Of a stretch of DNA of 64,000 nucleotides, positions 56,101 through 64,000 are shown one piece after another. The notes under the pieces were generated by a model. The model did not search any database. It saw only the letters and a list, made by a program, of their open reading frames with translations, and was not told the origin of the DNA. Location: contig NZ_JALJRW010000011.1 in NCBI RefSeq assembly GCF_024519465.1, positions 1 to 64,000 on the forward strand. The letters are read 5' to 3'. Positions within the stretch are counted from its first letter, which is position 1, and each line of letters starts with the position of its first letter. Source of the stretch: Stenotrophomonas sp. Ste86 (GTDB lineage: Bacteria > Pseudomonadota > Gammaproteobacteria > Xanthomonadales > Xanthomonadaceae). The translations under genes were made by a program, and so were the position numbers.

Positions 56101-56952
56101 TCAGCGGAATACGACCGTGCGGTGGCCGTTGCGCAGGATGCGGTGCTCCACATGGCGGCGCACGGCGCGGGCCAGCACCTGTGATTCGGTGTCGCTGCCC
56201 AGGCGTACCAGGTCGCGCGGGGTCATGGCGTGGTCCACGCGCGCCACGTCCTGTTCGATGATCGGGCCTTCATCCAGGTCTTCGGTGACGTAATGCGCGG
56301 TGGCGCCGATGATCTTGACCCCACGCGCGTGCGCCTGGTGGTACGGCTGGGCGCCCTTGAAGCTGGGCAGGAAGCTGTGGTGGATGTTGATCGCCCGGCC
56401 CGCCAGCGCCTGGCACAGACGCGGCGACAGGATCTGCATGTAGCGCGCCAGCACCACCAGGTCGATCTGCTCGCGCTCAACCAGATCGATGATCTGCTGT
56501 TCCTGCACGGCGCGGTTGTCGGCGTTGACCGGCAGGTGGTGGAACGGCACTCCGTACGAACCGGCCAGCGCGGCGAAGTCGTCATGGTTGGACGCCACCG
56601 CAGCGATATCCACCTGCAGCTGGCGGCTGTGTGCGCGGAACAGCAGGTCGTTCAGGCAATGCCCCTGCTTGCTCACCAGCACCAGCAGCCGCGCACGGCG
56701 GCGCGCATCGTGCAGTTGCCAGTCCATCTGGAATTCCGCCGCCAGCGTGCCCATCCGTGCTTCCACATCGGCCAGTGACTGCGTGGCGGCACGATCGAAG
56801 TGCACACGCAGGAAGAAGCGGCCGCTTTCCTCATCGCCAAACTGCTGGGCATCGAGAATGTTGCAGCCCAGGTCGAACAGCAGACCGGACACACGGTAGA
56901 CGATCCCGGTACGGTCCGGGCATGACAGGGTGAGGATGGAATCAGGGCGCAT
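56101..56952 (-). CDS. purU: formyltetrahydrofolate deformylase
   Basis: A 283-residue enzyme hydrolysing 10-formyl-THF. It has an N-terminal ACT-like domain (about 1-85: ILTLSCPDRTGIVYRVSGLL) and a C-terminal formyltransferase fold with the catalytic NIHHSFLPSFKGA and ATAHYVTEDLDEGPIIEQD. Start either 56952 (chosen) or 56976. Confidence 0.94.
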   Translation of the reverse strand: MRPDSILTLSCPDRTGIVYRVSGLLFDLGCNILDAQQFGDEESGRFFLRVHFDRAATQSLADVEARMGTLAAEFQMDWQLHDARRRARLLVLVSKQGHCLNDLLFRAHSRQLQVDIAAVASNHDDFAALAGSYGVPFHHLPVNADNRAVQEQQIIDLVEREQIDLVVLARYMQILSPRLCQALAGRAINIHHSFLPSFKGAQPYHQAHARGVKIIGATAHYVTEDLDEGPIIEQDVARVDHAMTPRDLVRLGSDTESQVLARAVRRHVEHRILRNGHRTVVFR

Positions 56953-57019
56953 CGCGTGAGTGTAAGCGAGCACCATCACGACGCGAACGATGCTCTCAGA
57001 TGCAACCAAGCGCGTGGAC

Positions 57020-57931
57020 TCAATGTGACTCGGCGTCCAGTGCCGCGCGGATGCGGCGCAGGTCGGCACCTTCCGTTGGCCAGCCGGCCACGGTGTGGAT
57101 GACCTCGCCATCGCGGAGCAGATGGAAGACAGGTGTCTGGTCGGTGTCCAGCCCTTCCCATGAGGCATCGCGCACCATCGGCTGCATGGGCAGGTCCGGA
57201 TGGGTGCTGTTCCAGTCGAGCATCTCCTGGCCGGGCCATGCCTGCCCGATCGGCACCACCAGTTGCAGATGACCACGGAGCCACGCGTATTCGGGCTGGG
57301 TGATGATGGCCTGCAGCGCGCGGCGGGAGAAACCACAGTGTGGGTGCACCACCGCGACCACGCGCAGACCGTCTTCGGCCAGTGCTGCGCGCTGCACGTG
57401 GGCGATGCGCTCCAGCTGCAGCAGTGGCCTGCCGGCCGGCGCAGGACCACGGATCACCGGCAACGCAGTGGGTGCCGTCCGCAGGCGGGCGTTGAGTGCA
57501 TTGGCCTGGTCGAAGCGCTGCAACGCGATAAGGGAACCGCGCATGCTGCGGTGGTGGTCATCCACGGCGAGATCACGCGCGACCAGCGCCTCATACAGGC
57601 ACTGCAGGCGCAGTAACGTGGCTGGTTCACGTGCGTAGAAGGCGATCAGCGCGGTGGACTGGAAAAGATCCTGCAACCGGTCATCCGGCAACGCCGCGCA
57701 GTCGCCGGGCTGCATCACCTCCGGTGCGATGTGCGCATACACGGCGCGCATGGCCGCCAGCCGCTCGGCCACAGGCTGTGCCGGATCGGCATCCAGCGCA
57801 ACCAACCGGCCATGCAGGCTACCGGGAACGGGTTCGGTGCGGGCGATGGCGCACGACGGCAGCAGCCCGCAGCACAGCACTAGCGCGAGGAACAAGACGA
57901 AGCCGGGGCCCGGCTGTCGATCGCGCTTCAT
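57020..57931 (-). CDS. thioredoxin-fold lipoprotein
   Basis: A 303-residue lipoprotein (lipobox LLPSCAIA, Cys about 27). An N-terminal helical part (about 35-150) is followed by a thioredoxin-like domain (about 190-303) with VHPHCGFSRRALQ, a CGFS active site typical of periplasmic disulfide-related proteins, and TPVFHLLRDGE. GGAGG lies just before the start. A periplasmic redox role is inferred; the partner is unknown. Confidence 0.7.
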   Translation of the reverse strand: MKRDRQPGPGFVLFLALVLCCGLLPSCAIARTEPVPGSLHGRLVALDADPAQPVAERLAAMRAVYAHIAPEVMQPGDCAALPDDRLQDLFQSTALIAFYAREPATLLRLQCLYEALVARDLAVDDHHRSMRGSLIALQRFDQANALNARLRTAPTALPVIRGPAPAGRPLLQLERIAHVQRAALAEDGLRVVAVVHPHCGFSRRALQAIITQPEYAWLRGHLQLVVPIGQAWPGQEMLDWNSTHPDLPMQPMVRDASWEGLDTDQTPVFHLLRDGEVIHTVAGWPTEGADLRRIRAALDAESH

Positions 57932-58040
57932 CACTGCCTCCGTTCTGTCAGCTGGATACCAGGCATCCAGCATGCCAGTGTCCCTGTCGTGCCGAAGAGA
58001 CTTGGGTCGCGCTATCGATGGCGTGAATGCATTGGTCTGC

Positions 58041-60713
58041 CTACACCGCCGCCGGGTCCACCTTCTCCACATCGATCCCGTATTTCTCGATCGCCACCTG
58101 CAGCTGCCCGCGCGCGATCCGCCCGTCATCGGCCAGTGCCTTCAGCGCGGCCAGCGCGATGAAGTGCCGGTCCACCTCGAAGAATGTACGCAGTGCCTCG
58201 CGCGTGTCCGAGCGGCCGAAGCCGTCGGTGCCCAGCGCGGTGAAGCGGCGGCCGTCGACGAACGGGCGGATCTGGTCGGCGACGATCTTCATGTAGTCGG
58301 TGGCCACCACCAGCGGACCGGCGTGCGCGGCCAGGCACTGCTGCACGTACGGTACGCGCGGTTCCTGCAGCGGGCGCAGCAGGTTCCAGCGCTCGATGGC
58401 CAGGCCGTCGCGGCGCAGTTCGGTCAGGCTGGTGGCGCTCCAGACGTCGCTGGCAATGCCGAAATCCTGCTGCAGCAGCACGGCGGCCGCTTCCACCTCG
58501 CGCAGGATCGCGCCGCTGCCCATCAGCTGCACGCGCAGCGCCGGATCGCTGTCGGCGGTGGCCGGATGCAGCAGGTACATGCCCTTGAGGATGCCTTCCT
58601 CGGCACCGTCGGGCATGGCCGGGTGCGGGTAGTTCTCGTTGAGCACGGTGATGTAGTAGTAGATGTCTTCCTGGTCCACGTACATGCGGCGCAGGCCGTC
58701 CTGGATGATCACCGCCAGCTCGAAGTTGTAGGTGGGATCAAACGACACGCAGCTGGGAATCACCGAGGACAGCACGTGGCTGTGGCCGTCGTCGTGCTGC
58801 AGGCCCTCGCCCATCAGCGTGGTGCGCCCGGAGGTGGCACCCAGCAGGAACCCGCGGGTGCGGGCGTCGGCGGCAGCCCAGGCCAGGTCACCCACGCGTT
58901 GCAGGCCGAACATCGAGTAGAAGATGTAGAACGGAATCGTCGCCAGGCCATGGTTGCTGTAGGCGGTGCCGGCGGCGATCCAGGAGCAGATCGCGCCGGA
59001 TTCGTTGATGCCTTCCTGCAGGATCTGCCCGTCCTTTGCTTCCTTGTAATAGCTGAGCTGGCCGGCGTCCTGCGGCGTGTAGAGCTGGCCCAGGTAGGAG
59101 TGGATGCCGATCTGGCGGAACAGGCCTTCCATGCCGAAGGTGCGCGATTCATCGGGCACGATCGGGATGATCAGCTTGCCCAGTGCCGGGTCCTTGAGCA
59201 GGGTGCCCAGGATGCGCACGAAGCCCATGGTGGTGGACTGGCCGCGCTCACCGCTGCCCTGCAGCTGGGTGGCAAAGGCCGACAGCGCCGGCACCGGCAG
59301 CGGATCGACGTGGGTCAGGCGCGCGGGCAACTGGCCGCCCTGGGCCTGGCGGCGCTGGGCGAAGTAGCGTTCCTCCACGCTGCCCGGTACCGGGCGCAGG
59401 TACGGCATGTCTTCGAGCTGGTCGTCGCTGACCGGCAGGTCGAAGCGGTCGCGGAAGGCGCGCACTGCGTCCAGGCTCATCTTCTTGAGCTGGTGGTTGA
59501 TGTTCTGCCCTTCGCCGGCCTCGCCCATGCCGAAGCCCTTGACCGTCTTGGCCAGGATCACGCTCGGGCGGCCGTTGCCGGCCACGGCCTGGGCATAGGC
59601 GGCATACACCTTCTGCGGATCGTGACCGCCACGGGCGAGCGCCCAGATGTCGTCATCGCTCATGTCCGCGACCAGGTCGAGCAACGCCGGATACTTGCCG
59701 AAGAAATGCTCGCGCACGTAGGCGCCGCTCTGCGACTTGAAGGTCTGGTAGTCGCCATCCACGCATTCCATCATGCGCTGGCGCAGCAGGCCGGTGCTGT
59801 CCCTGGCCAGCAGCGCGTCCCAGCCGCCGCCCCAGATCACCTTGATGACGTTCCAGCCGGCGGCGCGGAAGGTGCCTTCCAGTTCCTGGATGACCTTGGC
59901 GTTGCCGCGCACCGGGCCGTCCAGGCGCTGCAGGTTGCAGTTGACCACGAACACCAGGTTGTCCAGGCGCTCGCGCCCGGCCACCGAGATGGCGGCCAGC
60001 GATTCGGGCTGGTCCATTTCGCCATCGCCGAGGAACGCCCAGACCTTGCGGCCCTGGTGCTCCTTCAGGCCGCGATATTCCAGGTAGCGCATGTAGCGTG
60101 CCTGGTAGGCCGCGGTGAGCGGGCCCAGGCCCATCGACACGGTGGGGAACTGCCAGAACTCGGGCATCAGCCGCGGGTGCGGATAGGAGGACAGGCCATC
60201 GCGATCGGACTCGCGGCGGAAGTTGTCCATGCGCGCCGGATCGATGCGGCCCTCGACGAAGGCGCGGCCGTAGATGCCCGGGGCGGAGTGGCCCTGGATG
60301 TAGATCATGTCGCCGTCGAAGGTATCGGTGCGGCCGCGGAAGAAATGATCGAAGCCGACGTCGTACAACACCGCGGCCGACTGGTAGGTGGCGATATGCC
60401 CGCCGACGTTGGAGTGCTTGCCGGCGCGCAGCACCATCACCATCGCGTTCCAGCGGATCATCGCGTTGAGCCGACGCTCGATCGCCAGGTCGCCCGGATA
60501 GGCCGGCTGGCGCTCGACCGGGATGCTGTTGACGTAGGCCGTCCAGGCCCGGGCATGCAGGTCGCCATGGCGGGCCACGTCCAGGTCGCTGAGCTGGTCG
60601 ATCAGGTAGTGCGCGCGCGGGCGCCCGGCCACGTCGGTGACCGCCTGCAGCGCTTCACGCCATTCCTGGGTTTCCTGGGGGTCGCTATCGAGGGGGGCGA
60701 GCGCTGGGTCCAT
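58041..60713 (-). CDS. aceE: pyruvate dehydrogenase E1, homodimeric type
   Basis: An 890-residue ThDP-dependent E1. VWAFLGDGEMDQPESLAAI is the ThDP signature, GHSAPGIYGRAFVEGR is near the active site, and the length matches gammaproteobacterial AceE. It decarboxylates pyruvate for acetyl-CoA synthesis with AceF and Lpd, whose genes are not adjacent here. It diverges from a LysR gene, 180 bp apart. Confidence 0.96.
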   Translation of the reverse strand: MDPALAPLDSDPQETQEWREALQAVTDVAGRPRAHYLIDQLSDLDVARHGDLHARAWTAYVNSIPVERQPAYPGDLAIERRLNAMIRWNAMVMVLRAGKHSNVGGHIATYQSAAVLYDVGFDHFFRGRTDTFDGDMIYIQGHSAPGIYGRAFVEGRIDPARMDNFRRESDRDGLSSYPHPRLMPEFWQFPTVSMGLGPLTAAYQARYMRYLEYRGLKEHQGRKVWAFLGDGEMDQPESLAAISVAGRERLDNLVFVVNCNLQRLDGPVRGNAKVIQELEGTFRAAGWNVIKVIWGGGWDALLARDSTGLLRQRMMECVDGDYQTFKSQSGAYVREHFFGKYPALLDLVADMSDDDIWALARGGHDPQKVYAAYAQAVAGNGRPSVILAKTVKGFGMGEAGEGQNINHQLKKMSLDAVRAFRDRFDLPVSDDQLEDMPYLRPVPGSVEERYFAQRRQAQGGQLPARLTHVDPLPVPALSAFATQLQGSGERGQSTTMGFVRILGTLLKDPALGKLIIPIVPDESRTFGMEGLFRQIGIHSYLGQLYTPQDAGQLSYYKEAKDGQILQEGINESGAICSWIAAGTAYSNHGLATIPFYIFYSMFGLQRVGDLAWAAADARTRGFLLGATSGRTTLMGEGLQHDDGHSHVLSSVIPSCVSFDPTYNFELAVIIQDGLRRMYVDQEDIYYYITVLNENYPHPAMPDGAEEGILKGMYLLHPATADSDPALRVQLMGSGAILREVEAAAVLLQQDFGIASDVWSATSLTELRRDGLAIERWNLLRPLQEPRVPYVQQCLAAHAGPLVVATDYMKIVADQIRPFVDGRRFTALGTDGFGRSDTREALRTFFEVDRHFIALAALKALADDGRIARGQLQVAIEKYGIDVEKVDPAAV

Positions 60714-60893
60714 GGTCCATCTCCGGCAAAGGCAGCCACTCCTGGCCGGCGTGCACTCACCGGGGAGGGAGGCCGCCGCGCGGAGTGGCGGGGAGCACCA
60801 CCATAGGAGCCGGTCCGGGCGGCCGGTAGATGCGGCGCTCTTGGCTCTTTATAAAGACAAACTTTGCAATCACAGGCGAGAATGGCGGTCAGC

Positions 60894-61826
60894 ATGAATA
60901 TTCTCCAGTCAATCCGCAGCTTCATCCGTACCGCCGATGCCGGCAGCCTGGCCGCGGCGGCCCGTACCCTGGGCATCAGCGCCGCGGCGGTGGGGCAGAA
61001 CATCGCGCGGCTCGAGGCGCACCTGGGCGTGCGCCTGTTCAACCGCACCACCCGCCAGCTGGCGTTGACCGAGCGCGGCGCGCTGTACCTGGCGCAGGTG
61101 CGCTACATCGAGCGTGACCTGCAACGCGCGCAGGCGGCGGTGACCGACCTGGACGCCACCCCCGAAGGCCGCCTGCGCATCGCCTGCAGCACCTCCTTTG
61201 GACGCCACAAGCTGGCCCCGCTGCTGCCGTCGCTGAAGGCGCGCTACCCGCGGCTGGCGATCGAGCTGCTGCTGGCCGACCGGGCGGTGGACCACGCGCG
61301 CGAAGACGTGGATGTGAGCATCCGCATCGAGCCGCAGCTGGAGGAAGGCCTGGTGGCGCGCCCGATCGCGCAGGTGCCGTTCGTGTTCTGTGCGGCGCCT
61401 TTCTACCTGGCGCGCACCGGCGTACCGCGCACGCCCGAAGCCCTGCGCGAGCACCGCTGCCTGTTGTTCCGGCATCCCAAGGATGGCCGCCACCTGCGCT
61501 GGGGCTTCGTGCGCGATGGCCTGCGTTTCGATGCGGAGGTGAGCCCGGCCCTGGTCAGCGACGATATCGATGCGTTGGCCGCGATGGCGCTGGCCGGCGG
61601 CGGCATCACCCGGCTGGCGGCATTTGTCGCCGCGCCGTATCTGGCGCGGGGTGAATTGCAGGCGTTGTTCGAAGGCAACGAGGCCGGCGATGCACAGGCG
61701 CTGCCCGAGCCGATGCGGCTGTTCCTGTGCGTCAGCGATCGGCGCGATCTCACCCCGAAGGTGCGTGCCTTGATGCAGCACATCGTGGACGGGCTGCCGG
61801 CCGAATGGCGGGTCGACGGCGGCTGA
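60894..61826 (+). CDS. LysR-family transcriptional regulator
   Basis: A 310-residue LysR regulator. The N-terminal HTH (about 1-60: MNILQSIRSFIRTADAGSLA, LFNRTTRQLALTERG) is followed by a periplasmic-binding-fold effector domain. It diverges from aceE and converges with an old yellow enzyme gene; either could be a target. ATG codons at 60882 and 60894 are both possible. Confidence 0.9.
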   Translation: MNILQSIRSFIRTADAGSLAAAARTLGISAAAVGQNIARLEAHLGVRLFNRTTRQLALTERGALYLAQVRYIERDLQRAQAAVTDLDATPEGRLRIACSTSFGRHKLAPLLPSLKARYPRLAIELLLADRAVDHAREDVDVSIRIEPQLEEGLVARPIAQVPFVFCAAPFYLARTGVPRTPEALREHRCLLFRHPKDGRHLRWGFVRDGLRFDAEVSPALVSDDIDALAAMALAGGGITRLAAFVAAPYLARGELQALFEGNEAGDAQALPEPMRLFLCVSDRRDLTPKVRALMQHIVDGLPAEWRVDGG

Positions 61827-61837
61827 CGCCGGCGTGT

Positions 61838-61866
61838 GCAGGCGGTGGCACGTGGCCACCGCCTGC
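61838..61866. terminator. hairpin between convergent LysR and OYE genes
   Basis: A 12-bp perfect stem (GCAGGCGGTGGC with GCCACCGCCTGC, 5-base loop) between the two convergent genes. No T-tract on either side, so it is terminator-like only. Confidence 0.45.
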
Positions 61867-61874
61867 CGGATGCA

Positions 61875-62984
61875 TCAGCGCGGCGGTGCGATGAACACGC
61901 CGCGTGCTTCACGCGGCTCACAGCGCAGGTACTGCGGCGCCGGTTCCAGCGAATCGCCGAGTGCGGCGGCGGCATGCCACGGCCAGCGCGGGTCGTAGAG
62001 GATGCCGCGGGCCAGCGCGATGGCGTCGGCGTGGCTGTGGCGCAGAATCGACTCGGCCTGGGCCGGATCGGTGATCAGGCCGACGGCGATCACCGGCATG
62101 CGCAGCTTCTGCGCCTTGATCGCTTCAGCGAACGGCACCTGGTAGCCCGGCGACAACGGAATCTGCTGGCGCGGATCATTGCCGCCGCTGGAGACATGCA
62201 GGAACTGGCAGCCGCGCCCGTCCAGCACATGCGCCAGCGTGGTGGTCTGCTCGATATCCCAGCCGCCGGCGACCCAATCGCTGGCCGAGATGCGCACGCC
62301 CACCGCGATGCGGTCGGACACGGCCTCGCGCACGGCATCGAACACGCGCACCAGCAGGCGCATGCGGTTCTGCAGCGAGCCGCCGTATTCGTCCTCGCGC
62401 TTGTTGCTCAGCGGCGACAGGAACTGGTGCAGCAGGTACCCGTGCGCGGCATGCAGTTCGATCAGGTCCAAGCCGATGCGTTCGGCGCGCTGTGCGGCGA
62501 CCACGAACGCCTCCACCACCGCATCGATGCCGGCACTGTCCAGCGCCTGCGGGGCCGGATCGGTGGGGCTGAAGGGAATGGCCGAGGGCGCGTAGGTGGT
62601 CCAGGCGCGCGGGTCGGAGGCCGGCAGCGCGCCGCCGCCTTCCCACGGTCGCGCCGAGGACGCCTTGCGACCGGCATGGGCCAGCTGCACGCCGATGGGC
62701 ATCGGCGACCAGCGCTTCACCGCGTCGATCACGTGCTTGAGCGCGGCTTCGGTTGCATCGTTCCACAGGCCCAGGTCGGCCCAGCTGATGCGGCCTTCGG
62801 GCAGCACGGCGGTAGCCTCCAGGATCAGCAGGCCGGCGCCGGACTGGGACAGCTGGCCCAGGTGGATCTGGTGCCAGTCGTTGGCCAGACCATCGGTGGA
62901 GGAGTACTGGCACATCGGCGCGATGACGATGCGGTTGGCCAGCGACAGCGGGCCAAAGGACACGGGGGAGAAAAGCTGGCTCAA
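61875..62984 (-). CDS. YqjM-type old yellow enzyme (NADPH dehydrogenase)
   Basis: A 369-residue FMN enoate reductase. Cys25/Tyr27 in IAPMCQYSS place it in the thermophilic-like (YqjM/NamA) class; ELHAAHGYLLHQFLSP holds the His pair and HSHADAIALARGILYDPRWP the FMN loop. It reduces activated C=C bonds; the physiological substrate is unknown. Confidence 0.91.
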   Translation of the reverse strand: MSQLFSPVSFGPLSLANRIVIAPMCQYSSTDGLANDWHQIHLGQLSQSGAGLLILEATAVLPEGRISWADLGLWNDATEAALKHVIDAVKRWSPMPIGVQLAHAGRKASSARPWEGGGALPASDPRAWTTYAPSAIPFSPTDPAPQALDSAGIDAVVEAFVVAAQRAERIGLDLIELHAAHGYLLHQFLSPLSNKREDEYGGSLQNRMRLLVRVFDAVREAVSDRIAVGVRISASDWVAGGWDIEQTTTLAHVLDGRGCQFLHVSSGGNDPRQQIPLSPGYQVPFAEAIKAQKLRMPVIAVGLITDPAQAESILRHSHADAIALARGILYDPRWPWHAAAALGDSLEPAPQYLRCEPREARGVFIAPPR

Positions 62985-63105
62985 GTGGGGGACTCTGGCG
63001 AATGCGGAAAACCGGACGCTATTGCACTCCTGCTGGGCCTGCGAGGCAACCGTGTCGATGGATCACAGTTTCGCGGTGGCACACGTGGGGCGGCACCGTC
63101 GGCCC

Positions 63106-63927
63106 TCAGGCGTTGGCCGCCGACGGCAGCAGGAAGGCCAGGGCCGGGGCACAGGGCTGCTCGATCTTGAGGCTGAGCAGCGCATCGGCGCGGGTGCGGC
63201 CCAGGTTGAGCGCGGCCACCGGCAGGCCGGCCGTCGCGGCCGCCTGGACGAAACGGAAGCCGGAATAGACCATCAGCGAGGAGCCAACCACCAGCACGGC
63301 ATCGGCCTGGGCCAGGTGGGCGTGGACGGCGGCGACGCGCTCGCGGGGCACGCTTTCGCCGAAAAAGACCACATCCGGCTTGAGGAGGCCGCCGCACTGC
63401 GGGCAGGCCGGGACCTGGAAAGCGCTGAAATCCACGCCCTCCAGATCGGCATCGCCATCGGGGGCCTGGGCGGCGTCGAGCCGGTCCCAGCCAGGGTTGT
63501 GGTCGAGCAGGCGTTGCTGGAACGCATCGCGCGGGGTGCGCGCCTCGCAGCCCATGCAGCGCACCTGGTCCAGCCTGCCGTGCAGGTCGATGACCGCCTG
63601 GCTGCCGGCGCACTGGTGCAGGCGGTCGACGTTCTGGGTGAGCAGCACCTCGAGCTGGCCGCGCGCTTCGAGTGCGGCCAGGGCGGCATGGGTGCCGTTG
63701 GGGTGTGCCTGGCCGAAGCGCGGCCAACCCAGCAGGCTGCGCGCCCAGTAGCGCTGGCGGGTGGCCAGCTCGCCCATGAAGGCCTGGTAGGTCACCGGCG
63801 GGGTGCGCTTCCACTGGCCATCGGCATCGCGGTAATCGGGGATACCCGAATCGGTGCTGCAGCCGGCGCCGGTGAGGACGAACAGGCGTTGGGCACGGTC
63901 GATGAAGTCGGCGAGCGGGCTGGACAT
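63106..63927 (-). CDS. sirtuin, NAD-dependent deacylase
   Basis: A 273-residue Sir2 protein. NAD binding: LTGAGCSTDSGIPDYR (about 18-33) and LTQNVDRLHQCAG; catalytic His in IDLHG; a Zn site CMGC...CPQC (about 125-185). It deacylates lysines and yields nicotinamide, which PncA can recycle. Confidence 0.93.
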   Translation of the reverse strand: MSSPLADFIDRAQRLFVLTGAGCSTDSGIPDYRDADGQWKRTPPVTYQAFMGELATRQRYWARSLLGWPRFGQAHPNGTHAALAALEARGQLEVLLTQNVDRLHQCAGSQAVIDLHGRLDQVRCMGCEARTPRDAFQQRLLDHNPGWDRLDAAQAPDGDADLEGVDFSAFQVPACPQCGGLLKPDVVFFGESVPRERVAAVHAHLAQADAVLVVGSSLMVYSGFRFVQAAATAGLPVAALNLGRTRADALLSLKIEQPCAPALAFLLPSAANA

Positions 63928-63967
63928 GCTGATCAGGTGGGGGCGTGCGGCGGCGAACCCAATCCGC

Positions 63968-64000
63968 TTACGGGCCGGGGATGGCGTCGGGCAGCGGCGG
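63968..64000 (-). CDS. 3' end of a gene continuing beyond the window
   Basis: Ten codons reading inward from the window edge, PPLPDAIPGP, then TAA at 63970-63968. Orientation and spacing (40 bp before the sirtuin start) suggest the end of an upstream gene, but the fragment is too short to identify. Confidence 0.3.
   Translation of the reverse strand, partial: PPLPDAIPGP

Noticed and set aside
57654..60806. A plus-strand open frame of 1050 codons opposite aceE
   Set aside because: It has no domain similarity I can see and mirrors the highly conserved aceE on the other strand.

Overview
The window is high-GC chromosomal DNA of a gammaproteobacterium in the Xanthomonadaceae, most likely Stenotrophomonas. 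The genus call rests mainly on four arrays and one lone copy of GTAG-headed palindromes (SMAG/REP elements). It is supported by the gene content: PhoP/PhoQ, xanthomonad-type T4SS effectors with XVIPCD-like tails, and a homodimeric-type AceE. No phage, IS element, CRISPR, rRNA or T4SS structural gene was seen.

Layout. 0.1-9 kb: two EamA exporters (rarD, yedA), a KgtP-like permease, an M28 peptidase, an MBL hydrolase, trpS and a secreted protein of unknown function. 9-11 kb: csbD, an entericidin-like lipoprotein and arginase. 11.2-13.7 kb: a four-gene operon with two Roadblock/LC7 proteins, an unrecognised linker protein and a Ras-like GTPase, reminiscent of Streptomyces conservons. 13.7-21.4 kb: tRNA-Thr(TGT), a SPOR protein, coaX, birA, mtfA, phoPQ with a PepSY-like leader gene, and dusA. 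21.5-31.5 kb: an accessory island with two antibacterial effector/immunity loci on opposite strands, separated by a CDF transporter, an AraC regulator, ohr and unknown genes.

31.6-38.8 kb: a tightly coupled valine/isobutyrate degradation operon (mmsA, acyl-CoA dehydrogenase, enoyl-CoA hydratase, HIBYL-CoA hydrolase, mmsB). It diverges from an XRE/ScfR-type regulator with a Cys-rich C-terminus, and a repeated CTGTGAATA motif lies between them. 39-50.6 kb: a patatin, then an ECF sigma/RskA-type anti-sigma lipid-modification cluster with two CFA-type methyltransferases, an FAD oxidoreductase, a desaturase, DUF1365, DUF2878, DUF1295 and a lipocalin. The same promoter-like motif, TGCATCC-N16-CGTATC, precedes both of its transcription units.

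51-64 kb: a higBA toxin-antitoxin locus whose toxin has a premature stop, metE behind a cobalamin riboswitch, queH, pncA, purU, a thioredoxin-fold lipoprotein, aceE, a LysR regulator, an old yellow enzyme and a sirtuin. The most interesting parts are the dual-domain effector loci with LprI-like immunity proteins, the ECF lipid regulon with its shared promoter, the Roadblock-GTPase operon and the crippled HigB toxin.
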